Assembly (NCBI GenBank): GCA_002368605.1 | Contig: DFEB01000078.1 | Span: 27,261 to 91,260, forward strand | Source of the DNA: Treponema sp. UBA3813 | GTDB lineage: Bacteria > Spirochaetota > Spirochaetia > Treponematales > Treponemataceae | Reading direction: 5' to 3' | Length of the DNA: 64,000 bases | Part shown: one piece after another, positions 8,630-16,180 of the stretch | Numbering within the stretch: the stretch's first letter is position 1 | How the letters are laid out: the number at the start of each line of letters is the position of its first letter | Notes under the pieces: model-generated | Told to the model about the DNA's origin: nothing | Database searches by the model: none | What the model saw: only the letters and a program-made list of their open reading frames with translations | Made by a program: the position numbers and the translations under genes

Positions 8630-9697
8630 TTATTCAAAGCTTGCCAAAATCGCATTGAAGTATTTTTTGTTCGGCTCGTAGGCACCCGCAAAAACGGTGA
8701 GGGTATATAAAGCTACAGTTTTTGAATCGATTTCACGCAAGAATTTAAAATCATAGGTGTAGCTGTCGTTTTCGGCATGATAGGAAATCTGTGTGTAAAG
8801 AGTTCCATTTAATTTTTCTTCGATTTTTTGGTTTTGCCAATTCGGATAAATCATTTGATTTCCCAAAAGAAGACGACGCTTTAGTACATCGATTTGATTT
8901 TCTTTTTGAGAAGTGACTTCATTTACAGAGAATGCTGCCAAATTTCCCAAAGTGAGAAAATTTTCTGCTGCTGCGTTCCATGAAGAATCTAATTTTGCCT
9001 TGAGTTCTGTAGAGTTTTCCGTTGCCTTATAATTTACTTCAAGAGGTTTGGCCTTCTTGTCTTTTTTGAATTTGTGATTTTTATCGGTGAATTTTTCTTC
9101 AATTCCTGTGAACTTGGCGAAACTCTGGTCTTCGGCAGAAATTAGCTGACCTGCCGTTACGATTTGCAGAACAGTTTTTTTATCGACGGAGACGATTTTT
9201 TCGAGATTGAAAATCGGGATAAGCGGATTGAAATAAAGTGTGACTTTACCGCCAAACTGTTCATAATCCTGATAATCGTTCTTTTCCTTCGAGATATCAC
9301 CGACATTTTGGCGGCGTTTTGTCATCTCGTAGAAAAAATCATGGATATAATTGATTAAATCCGTGTCGTCAGGCTGAATTGTGCTCATAATTCGCTCGCC
9401 GGTAAGTTCAAGGTCTTTTTTTTCAGAGTCAATGGTAAAGAGAATATGAATATTTTTTTCTGGTTTTAAGGATTTGCCCTTGCCTGTGACAGGAGCGTAA
9501 TAGCGAAGGGCATAAGTTGATTCATCGTAATAGAGAATACCGATGTAAGATTCCCGCTCAAAACTCGTGTCCCGGTAGTAGACATACTGGCCGGAAAAAT
9601 CTGGCACTGATGGCGTGACTGCTGGCAGAGCGAAGGAAAGCGAAAGATGAAAAATGAAAATTAAAAATATAACAAGTGATTTTTTGAAAAGATTCAT
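8630..9697 (-). CDS. Secreted/periplasmic protein of unknown function
   Basis: A 355-residue protein with a clear signal peptide: Lys-containing N-terminus MNLFKKS, then a hydrophobic core (IFLIFIFHLSLSFA) and a probable cleavage after SFA. I recognise no domain. The mature part is rich in Tyr, Lys and Asn, with alternating beta-like stretches such as GQYVYYRDTSFERESYIGIL and a near-C-terminal YTYDFKFLREIDSKTVALYT, suggesting a beta-rich periplasmic or outer-membrane-associated protein. ATG at 9697 is chosen for its AAAGGAC ribosome site and signal peptide; a longer frame to 9784 has neither. It lies downstream of proS on the same strand but 89 bases away. Confidence 0.7.
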   Translation of the reverse strand: MNLFKKSLVIFLIFIFHLSLSFALPAVTPSVPDFSGQYVYYRDTSFERESYIGILYYDESTYALRYYAPVTGKGKSLKPEKNIHILFTIDSEKKDLELTGERIMSTIQPDDTDLINYIHDFFYEMTKRRQNVGDISKEKNDYQDYEQFGGKVTLYFNPLIPIFNLEKIVSVDKKTVLQIVTAGQLISAEDQSFAKFTGIEEKFTDKNHKFKKDKKAKPLEVNYKATENSTELKAKLDSSWNAAAENFLTLGNLAAFSVNEVTSQKENQIDVLKRRLLLGNQMIYPNWQNQKIEEKLNGTLYTQISYHAENDSYTYDFKFLREIDSKTVALYTLTVFAGAYEPNKKYFNAILASFE

Positions 9698-9785
9698 GGA
9701 TTGTCCTTTTTGGCGATTTAAGGGAGAGAAAGCCGTGCTCAAGGGCGACAAGTAATGTCCTTGAAACACGGCAATGACAGGCAAT

Positions 9786-11621
9786 TTATGCGTTCAGCTG
9801 GGCGAGCGCGTCTTTTACGAACTTGATTGCCTTTGCGGCGGCTTCCGTGGCTGGAACAAGTTCGGCTTCGCTTGCGGCGCGGGGCTTGAACTCAATGTTC
9901 GGAAGATTTTTGTCGCCCACGGTGATTCGAAGCGGGATTCCGATAAGCTCCATGTCGGCGAATTTTACGCCAGGACGCTCATTGCGGTCATCCAGCAGAA
10001 CTTCGATTCCGGCGGCTTTAAGTTCGTCGTAGATTTTGTCTGCGGCTTCTTTCATGGCGCCTTCGTATTTGATTGGAACGATACAGACCTGGAATGGAGC
10101 GACGGTCATTGGCCAGATGATGCCTTTTTCGTCGTTGTTTGCCTCAATGATTGAAGCGAGGGTGCGGTCAACGCCGATTCCGTAGCAGCCCATGGTCGGC
10201 TCGGTTGGCTTTCCGTTCTGACCAAGGAAGGTGACATGCATTGATTTTGTGTATTTGTGACCCAGCTTGAAGATGTGACCAAGCTCGTTGCCTTTTTTCT
10301 GATAGAAAACGCCTCCACAGCAGGCACATTTGTCGCCTTCTTTGACGGTGCGGACATCTGCGTTAATGTAGGGAGTGAAGTCACGGAGTGGTTCAACATG
10401 CTTTACATGGTAGCCGTTTTTGCCAGCACCGGTGATTGCGTCGTGCATTCGGGCCTGACCGTCCTTTACGACAGAATAATCCACTACAAGCGGGCATTTT
10501 GATGTCATTGGGCCGACAAAGCCGTGGCCTGCCTGAGCGTATTCGAGGATTTCTTCATCTTCTGCAAGAACGACTTCGCTTGCTTTGAGAGTTGCGGCAA
10601 GTTTTGCTTCGTTTACATCCAAATCAGAGCGGATACAGACGCAGGCGTAAGAAAGAGGATAGTAGTCACCGGCCGGATCCTTGACACGCTTCCAGTTTTT
10701 GGCGCAATTCAAGGCCGAATAGTCAAGGGAAGAGTTGATTACGCGGTAAATGAGACACTTGATGAACATTTTTGGCGACTCATCGAAGAATTTTTCCATG
10801 TCTTCGATTGAGAAAACATTGGGAGTCTCAACTTCTTCAAGAGCCTTGTCTGTTGCGGCGACTTTTTCGCCCTTTTTGTTTGTTGAGTCGTCCAAGGCGC
10901 ACTCGGCCTTTTCCACATTGGCGGCATAACCGCACTTTTCGTTAGGACAGATGATAAGGGTGTCATCGCCGATTGGAGACTCAACCATGAATTCTTCTGA
11001 GCCGCTTCCGCCCATTGCACCTGAATCAGCCTTTACGGGAATGATTTTGAGCCCAAGCCGCTTGAAGATGCGGAAATATGCCTTTTCGTAGGCCTTGTAT
11101 GACTCGTCCAAAGATTCGTCATCGGCGTTCATGGTGTAGCCGTCGGCCATGATGAATTCACGGCCCCGCATAACACCATATCGGGGGCGGATTTCGTCCC
11201 GGTATTTTGTGTTAATCTGATAGAGGTTCACGGGAAGCTGCTTGTATGAGTCGAGGCCGTCACGCACGATGGCAGTGTAGGCTTCTTCGGCAGTGGGGGA
11301 GACGACCATGTCCTGCTCGCCCCGGTTCTTTGCCTTGAGCATCTGAGGCCCCATTGTTTCCCAGCGGCCAGATTCTTTCCAGAGTTCGCCCGGTACAATT
11401 ACGGTTGGCTTGAATTCCAAAGCGCCGGCGGTTTCGTTCCATTCCTCACGGATGATATTTTCGAGTTTATAAAGAGAGCGTACGCCCAGCGGAAGATATG
11501 TATAAAGACCGTTTCCAAGTTTGCGTGTGATTCCTGCCCTGAGCATGAGTTTGTGGCTCGCGATGACGGCCTCAGCCGGTGCCTCGCGTAGAGTTGAGAT
11601 ATAGAATTTTGAAGTTTTCAT
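9786..11621 (-). CDS. proS: Prolyl-tRNA synthetase (bacterial, editing type)
   Basis: A 611-residue class IIa aminoacyl-tRNA synthetase that charges tRNA-Pro. Motif 2 is visible as RPRYGVMRGREFIMADGY (around residue 140) and motif 3 as PTMGCYGIGVDRTLASIIE (around 450). The large insertion between them (roughly residues 220-400) is the INS editing domain that removes mischarged alanine. The C-terminal anticodon-binding domain contains VLLDDRNERPGVKFADMELI. The start MKTSKFYISTLREAP at 11621 matches the family; the longer frame to 11660 adds an atypical extension. Length is slightly above the E. coli enzyme. Confidence 0.96.
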   Translation of the reverse strand: MKTSKFYISTLREAPAEAVIASHKLMLRAGITRKLGNGLYTYLPLGVRSLYKLENIIREEWNETAGALEFKPTVIVPGELWKESGRWETMGPQMLKAKNRGEQDMVVSPTAEEAYTAIVRDGLDSYKQLPVNLYQINTKYRDEIRPRYGVMRGREFIMADGYTMNADDESLDESYKAYEKAYFRIFKRLGLKIIPVKADSGAMGGSGSEEFMVESPIGDDTLIICPNEKCGYAANVEKAECALDDSTNKKGEKVAATDKALEEVETPNVFSIEDMEKFFDESPKMFIKCLIYRVINSSLDYSALNCAKNWKRVKDPAGDYYPLSYACVCIRSDLDVNEAKLAATLKASEVVLAEDEEILEYAQAGHGFVGPMTSKCPLVVDYSVVKDGQARMHDAITGAGKNGYHVKHVEPLRDFTPYINADVRTVKEGDKCACCGGVFYQKKGNELGHIFKLGHKYTKSMHVTFLGQNGKPTEPTMGCYGIGVDRTLASIIEANNDEKGIIWPMTVAPFQVCIVPIKYEGAMKEAADKIYDELKAAGIEVLLDDRNERPGVKFADMELIGIPLRITVGDKNLPNIEFKPRAASEAELVPATEAAAKAIKFVKDALAQLNA

Positions 11622-11682
11622 GGAAGATATTTTATTGAAAATTTGAGAGATATACAACAAGAAGGATTTTTTAATGCAGGGC

Positions 11683-11815
11683 GGTCCGGCACTTCCGTGC
11701 CGTCGCTATGTCCGCCCTTCGCTAGCGCTCATTCCTGCGCTCAGTCATTCCGACAAAAGTCGGAATCCCTTCGCTACGGAACTTCGGGGCTCCCAGCGCT
11801 ACCGCAGCCCTACAT
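11683..11815. repeat. GC-rich intergenic inverted-repeat element 2, abutting pfp
   Basis: About 130 bases of high-G+C sequence with several short hairpins (GGCAC-TTCC-GTGCC, ATTCCGAC-AAAA-GTCGGAAT, and GGGCGG paired distantly with CCGCCC). It shares TTCGCTAGCGCTCA-like words with the element at 8523-8626. Its right end runs into the last codons of the PPi-phosphofructokinase gene and supplies that gene's stop codon. It probably belongs to a dispersed repeat family of this genome. Confidence 0.6.
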
Positions 11816-13033
11816 CGATAAATGCAAATGCCGTGGTAAGCCGTCTACCATGATTGGTGAAAGCTCTGCCTGGATGAGCGGGTGGATGTAGTGAATCAAA
11901 TCGTTGGTGACATAATCATCGTCGGTAATCCAGTCCATTGGAACCTTTTTTTCGACATTGGCGATTTTGCTTACATCCGCTGTTTCGGTGATGCACATGT
12001 AAGGATCGTCTGAGACTCGCTTTAAGACAACGACTTTGCCTGTTTCGCCTTCAAATGCCGCTTTGACTGCCGCACCGCCTACATTGTATGCCTCGGTGAT
12101 GTCAGTTCGGCTGGACATGTGAGCCGCACATCGCTGGAGGGTAGAAAGTTCGATTGCACGAGCTTTAGTTCCTAATTCCGCGGTGATTTTGTTGGCTAGG
12201 AATTTTGCCGTACCGCTCATCTGCTTGTGACCGAAGGCATCGACGAATTCAACATGCTCAGCAAGTTCGAAAACGAAGCGACCGTCTGCAACCCGGACAC
12301 CTTCTGAAACAGCGACGACGATTGATTTGCCTGTTTTTGAAAGCTCTTTGATTTTGTTGATGAAGTGGTCAACATCGAAGACTTTTTCTGGCAAGTAGAT
12401 TAAATCTACGCCTTCACAGTCATCTGATTTTGCCAGAGCCGCCGCCGCCGTGAGCCAGCCTGCGTTTCGACCCATGATTTCAACGACGGAAATTGTAGGA
12501 TAGTCGTAGACATGGCCGTCGCGGATGATTTCCTTCATTGTTGCGGCGATGAATTTTGCCGCGCTTCCGTAGCCCGGAGTGTGGTCAGTGATTGCAAGGT
12601 CATTGTCGATTGTTTTTGGAACACCCATGAAGCTGATGTCGCTGTTTACGGTTTTTGCGTATTTTGAGAGCTTATCGATGGTGTCCATTGAATCGTTGCC
12701 ACCAATGTAGAAGAAGAATTTGATGTCGAGTTTTTTGAGGATTTCAAAAATCCGCTCGTAAGTTGCCTTGTCCTTTTCGACATCTGGGAGCTTGAAGCGG
12801 CATGAGCCAAGGAAAGATGACGGCGTGCGTTTGAGCAAGTCGATTGCCATTGTTGAGTTGAGCTTGTCGGTCAAATCGACATATTTTTCGTCGAGAAGAC
12901 CTTTGATTCCGTTGCACATTCCGTAGATTTTCTTTGCGCCACGGTCAAGTGCCGTTTTGAAAACACCTGCCAAACTTGAGTTGATTACTGCTGTTGGACC
13001 ACCTGACTGTCCGACGATTACATTTCCGTTCAT
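11810..13033 (-). CDS. pfp: Pyrophosphate-dependent 6-phosphofructokinase
   Basis: A 407-residue glycolytic enzyme that reversibly phosphorylates fructose 6-phosphate with PPi. The N-terminal GQSGGPTAVINSSLAG and the phosphate-donor motif GGNDSMDT (where ATP enzymes read GGDGS) plus MGVPKTIDNDLA, with the Lys characteristic of PPi users, define the family. A sugar-phosphate-binding MGRNAGWLTA follows. ATG at 13033 is preceded by GGAGCAAG. The C-terminus ends HLHLSM, with the final codons and the TAG stop lying at the edge of a GC-rich intergenic repeat, so the original end may have been altered. PPi-PFK is the usual glycolytic enzyme in treponemes. Confidence 0.92.
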   Translation of the reverse strand: MNGNVIVGQSGGPTAVINSSLAGVFKTALDRGAKKIYGMCNGIKGLLDEKYVDLTDKLNSTMAIDLLKRTPSSFLGSCRFKLPDVEKDKATYERIFEILKKLDIKFFFYIGGNDSMDTIDKLSKYAKTVNSDISFMGVPKTIDNDLAITDHTPGYGSAAKFIAATMKEIIRDGHVYDYPTISVVEIMGRNAGWLTAAAALAKSDDCEGVDLIYLPEKVFDVDHFINKIKELSKTGKSIVVAVSEGVRVADGRFVFELAEHVEFVDAFGHKQMSGTAKFLANKITAELGTKARAIELSTLQRCAAHMSSRTDITEAYNVGGAAVKAAFEGETGKVVVLKRVSDDPYMCITETADVSKIANVEKKVPMDWITDDDYVTNDLIHYIHPLIQAELSPIMVDGLPRHLHLSM

Positions 13034-13140
13034 ATCTTGCTCCAAATTGAATAATTGATTACCTGAATTTTCAGATAAAATCACTAATTACATTTTACCA
13101 CGAAATTCCATAAACACAAGGGTATCGAGAAAATTTGGAA

Positions 13141-13174
13141 ATAAAAAAAATCCACTCCGATGTGGAGTGGATTT
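13141..13174 (-). terminator. Terminator of the KduD-type dehydrogenase gene
   Basis: An 11-bp perfect stem AAATCCACTCC/GGAGTGGATTT with a 5-base loop, followed on the minus strand by a run of T. It is placed 19 bases after the dehydrogenase stop. Confidence 0.9.
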
Positions 13175-13192
13175 ACCGCAAAAAAGCGTTTT

Positions 13193-14002
13193 TTACGACG
13201 GTTGTTTTCCGATGTAAGCGAGGATACCGCCGTCAACATACAGGATGTGGCCGTTTACAGCGTTTGAAGCGTCTGAAGCCAGGAATACTGCAGGACCTGC
13301 GAGTTCCTCTGGGTCGAGCCAGCGTCCAGCCGGAGTTTTTGCGCAGATGAACTGGTCGAACGGATGTCGGCTGCCATCTGGCTGTTTTTCGCGGAGAGGA
13401 GCTGTCTGTGGAGTAGCGATGTATCCAGGTCCGATACCGTTACACTGGATGTTCTGTCCGCCGTACTCAGAACAGATGTTGCGTGTGAGCATTTTGAGAC
13501 CGCCCTTAGCTGCTGCATAAGCAGAAACTGTCTCACGGCCGAGCTCTGACATCATAGAACAGATGTTGATGATTTTTCCGTGGCCTTTTTTAATCATGCC
13601 CGGAAGAACTGCCTTAGAAACGATGAATGGTGCGTTCAAGTCAACATCGATAACCTGACGGAATTCCTCTGCTTTCATTTCGAGCATTGGGATTCGTTTG
13701 ATGATACCAGCGTTGTTTACGAGAATATCGACTACGCCGACATCTTTCTCGATTTTTTTGACTGTTTCCTGAACAGCATTTTCGTCTGTAACATCACAGA
13801 TATAGCCGTGTGCTTTGATTCCAGCCTCTTTGTAGTTTTTGAGACCGTTGTCGAGCTGTTCCTGTCCGCGGTCATTGAAAACGATTTTTGCGCCAGCAGC
13901 AGCGAAAGCCTTAGCGATAGCGAAACCGATTCCGTAAGAAGCACCTGTTACCCAAGCGACTTTTCCAGTGAGGTCAAAATCCTTCATTTTGAATTCTGCC
14001 AT
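13193..14002 (-). CDS. kduD: SDR dehydrogenase, KduD / gluconate 5-dehydrogenase type
   Basis: A 269-residue short-chain dehydrogenase. Visible features are the cofactor loop VTGASYGIGFAIA, NNAGIIKR, the catalytic Ser in NICSMMSELGRETVSAY with the Tyr-x3-Lys pair YAAAK, and a C-terminal ILYVDGGILAYIG. It closely resembles the gluconate 5-dehydrogenase-like enzymes that accompany KduI in Bacteroidetes. There the role is reduction of 2,5-diketo-3-deoxygluconate to KDG. The KduI gene is 22 kb away and KdgK 6 kb away in this window, which supports the uronate role over gluconate metabolism. ATG at 14002 has GGAGG eight bases upstream, and the gene ends in its own terminator. Confidence 0.85.
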   Translation of the reverse strand: MAEFKMKDFDLTGKVAWVTGASYGIGFAIAKAFAAAGAKIVFNDRGQEQLDNGLKNYKEAGIKAHGYICDVTDENAVQETVKKIEKDVGVVDILVNNAGIIKRIPMLEMKAEEFRQVIDVDLNAPFIVSKAVLPGMIKKGHGKIINICSMMSELGRETVSAYAAAKGGLKMLTRNICSEYGGQNIQCNGIGPGYIATPQTAPLREKQPDGSRHPFDQFICAKTPAGRWLDPEELAGPAVFLASDASNAVNGHILYVDGGILAYIGKQPS

Positions 14003-14063
14003 TTAAATCCTCCAAAAAATTATTTCGATTCAGGAAAATCCTAAAAATCTACCATTTAAAGAT

Positions 14064-14111
14064 ATTATATTTGGGCAAGGGAATCAAGATAGTTAGGATT
14101 CCTAATTCCCT
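14064..14111 (-). promoter_or_regulatory. Promoter with nested palindromes upstream of kduD
   Basis: On the minus strand TATAAT lies at 14069-14064 with no good -35. Upstream are nested inverted repeats: AGGGAAT (14078-14084) with ATTCCCT (14105-14111), enclosing a perfect 13-bp palindrome TTAGGA-T-TCCTAA (14093-14105). An outer GGGC/GCCC pair at 14073-14076 and 14121-14124 adds another layer. This looks like an operator for a regulator of the dehydrogenase; an RNA structure on the plus strand ending in TTTTTT is the alternative. Confidence 0.5.
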
Positions 14112-14222
14112 AGTTTGTAAGCCCTTTTTTCGTTCATGGGCGATTTTTTTTTGTATATGAGGACAAATTTTGTAATTTTGAAATTGTTGAATGAAAAGTG
14201 TTTTTTTTGTTATCTTTAAGAT

Positions 14223-14849
14223 ATGCGAAAATTTTCTTTTTTATTCTTAATCTTCTGTTCGTTTGCATTTTTTTCATGCTCAAAACCTGGCGATTTGACT
14301 GTAGGACGGGCAATGAAATCTTATCAGAATCAGAATTATGATGAAGCACTCAAGCTTTTTAAGGCCTCCTTGGAAGAGGAGACAAATTATTCGCCTGAGT
14401 TGATTTATAATTTTATTGCTACAATCTATCTTCAGCAGGATGATTTGGAAAATGCACTTGTCTATCAAGAAAAGAGCACAGAACTTAGACCAGAATACCG
14501 AGGTCTTGTTTCTTTGGGAATGACAATGCATTTGTTGCAGCGAGATGCAGAGGCGGAAGGTGCATATCGAAAGGCGATTGATTTGAATCCACAGAAGGGC
14601 GAGGCTTATGCGAGTTTAGGCGCGCTTTATCTTGGGCAGGGAAGGGCAAAAGACGCAATCGTAAATTTAAAAAAAGCCTCTGATTTGGAGCCGAAAATTG
14701 CCATGATTCACGCGAATTTGGCGGTTGCTTATGCGGCGGACGGTCAGGCAGAACTTTCCGAGGCAGAATTCAAAATCGCTGAGGAACTTAAATGCGAGAA
14801 TCTTGAGGAATTCCGTTCCCGCGCAGAAAATTTTTCTGAAAATCGCTAA
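14223..14849 (+). CDS. TPR-repeat lipoprotein
   Basis: A 208-residue lipoprotein: signal peptide MRKFSFLFLIFCSFAF with the lipidated Cys in FFSC at residue 19, then about five tetratricopeptide repeats. TPR signatures include YDEALKLFKASLEEE, LENALVYQEKSTELRP, AEAEGAYRKAIDLNP, AKDAIVNLKKASDLEP and a final AELSEAEFKIAEELK. It should sit in the periplasm attached to a membrane and mediate protein-protein contacts. No Shine-Dalgarno site is present. TTGAAT (14187) and TTATCT (14210) spaced by 17 bases end seven bases before the ATG, suggesting a leaderless mRNA. It precedes the TetR gene but has a separate promoter. Confidence 0.85.
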   Translation: MRKFSFLFLIFCSFAFFSCSKPGDLTVGRAMKSYQNQNYDEALKLFKASLEEETNYSPELIYNFIATIYLQQDDLENALVYQEKSTELRPEYRGLVSLGMTMHLLQRDAEAEGAYRKAIDLNPQKGEAYASLGALYLGQGRAKDAIVNLKKASDLEPKIAMIHANLAVAYAADGQAELSEAEFKIAEELKCENLEEFRSRAENFSENR

Positions 14850-14854
14850 ATTCG

Positions 14855-14906
14855 TTGACATGTTACCGAATGTTCGGTATATTTTTGTTACCGTATGTTC
14901 GGTAAC
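14855..14906 (+). promoter_or_regulatory. Sigma70 promoter with two TetR-type operators
   Basis: TTGACA (14855-14860), a 17-base spacer and TATATT (14878-14883) form a near-consensus promoter. The spacer is filled by a palindrome ACCGAA-TG-TTCGGT (14865-14878). A second, longer palindrome GTTACCG-TATGTT-CGGTAAC (14887-14906) covers the start site. Both share the core TTACCG(A/T)ATGTTCGGTA. Binding would block polymerase, so the downstream tandem-TetR gene and efflux operon are probably autorepressed. Confidence 0.85.
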
Positions 14907-14909
14907 AAA

Positions 14910-16169
14910 ATGGCTAAAAATTTAAACTCAAAACCAACAAAAGAACTGATTCTCGACGCCGCTTTTTCTTTCCTCGAAAGGCCTTTTTTTTCGTCTTTTT
15001 CTATGAATGAGCTTGCGGCAAAAGTCGGAATTTCAAAGCCTGCCATTTACCGCCATTTTAAAAACAAAGATGATTTGCTTGACGCAATGGAAAACCGAAT
15101 CGTCGATAATATGGCAGATTTGCTCAAAGATATTGCCTCAAAAGATTTTGAAACTACAAAAAAATCCTTGGCGGGCCTGATTCGGTATTTCATTGAGAAT
15201 CCCAGCCATATCAATTATTTTATCGCCCAGATGTCGCAGAATCCGAATTATGAGGATCGTCTTTTTAAAAGACTAAGCGAACGGAATGTTTCATTTACTG
15301 ATATCGAAAAAGGTCAGCCCTTCTATCTTGATAATTTCAAAACTGACATGAGCCTTTTCGCCAAGCACATTTTTTCGGGCATGTCGCTTATGTATTTCGT
15401 CAAGTTGCAGGAAAACCTTCGCAGTGAGGGCAAAATCGCAGGTATGCCGCATGATTTTTCTGAAAAAGTCGTGAATCTTCTTTTAAATGGCTTTTCCGGA
15501 ACTTGTGAAAAAGATAATCCGATTTATCCTCAGGAAATCACCAGGGAGCGTCAGAAAGAGCTGTTCGATTTGTGCAAAATTTCAGAAGATTCTTTCCCGG
15601 CAGAAAATCGGATTTTTACGGCACTTGCGGCTGTTATCGAAAAATACAAGATGGGCGGCGTAACTGTCGAGCGTATTGCTGATGAGCTTGGTATGGCAAA
15701 AAGCAGTCTCTACGAGTATTTCGACAACAAAAATCAAATGATAAAAACTCTGGTCAATAAAGAGCTTTTGCTCTTGGAAACAATTGCCAATGAAAATACG
15801 GTCGAGGCAAAGAATTTTACAGAATATATTCTGATTCAGATGTATTCGGAATTGGAGTATTTTATGCATCGTCCGTCAATCATTCCGATTTGCGGCTGGC
15901 TTTTGATGAGCAATGACAATTCCTTTGAGGAGAATCAAAAAAAATCCGAGGAGTGTAACGATTATCTGGAAGTTTGGGTAAAGTGGCTTCCTGAGCGGAT
16001 TAACTCTCCTGATTTAGGATTTCCTTATTCGCCGAAAATGCTTACGACTTGGGCGGGGGTTTTGCCGGTCGCATTTCTTGTGGAGGCAAAAGGCAAAGAT
16101 TTGAGCAAGGAAAAGTTCATGGAAGGTTTTAATTTCATGATTGATTATATATTTAATGGAATAAAATAA
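14910..16169 (+). CDS. Tandem-TetR fusion repressor of the efflux operon
   Basis: A single polypeptide of 419 residues containing two complete TetR-like units, about twice the usual family length. The first DNA-binding helix-turn-helix is near residues 30-60 (MNELAAKVGISKPAIYRHF) and the second near 240-275 (VERIADELGMAKSSLYEYF). Each is followed by a helical ligand-binding-like segment. ATG at 14910 is preferred to ATG at 14895 because the latter lies inside the second operator. Neither has a strong ribosome site. It is followed after 11 bases by TolC, MFP and RND genes, so it most likely controls drug or lipid efflux in response to a hydrophobic ligand. Confidence 0.85.
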   Translation: MAKNLNSKPTKELILDAAFSFLERPFFSSFSMNELAAKVGISKPAIYRHFKNKDDLLDAMENRIVDNMADLLKDIASKDFETTKKSLAGLIRYFIENPSHINYFIAQMSQNPNYEDRLFKRLSERNVSFTDIEKGQPFYLDNFKTDMSLFAKHIFSGMSLMYFVKLQENLRSEGKIAGMPHDFSEKVVNLLLNGFSGTCEKDNPIYPQEITRERQKELFDLCKISEDSFPAENRIFTALAAVIEKYKMGGVTVERIADELGMAKSSLYEYFDNKNQMIKTLVNKELLLLETIANENTVEAKNFTEYILIQMYSELEYFMHRPSIIPICGWLLMSNDNSFEENQKKSEECNDYLEVWVKWLPERINSPDLGFPYSPKMLTTWAGVLPVAFLVEAKGKDLSKEKFMEGFNFMIDYIFNGIK

Positions 16170-16180
16170 CGGAGGAATAA

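Noticed and set aside
13580-14044. A 154-codon plus-strand frame opposite the KduD-type gene
   Set aside because: Antisense shadow of a clear SDR gene; Asp/Phe/Cys-rich product with no ribosome site.
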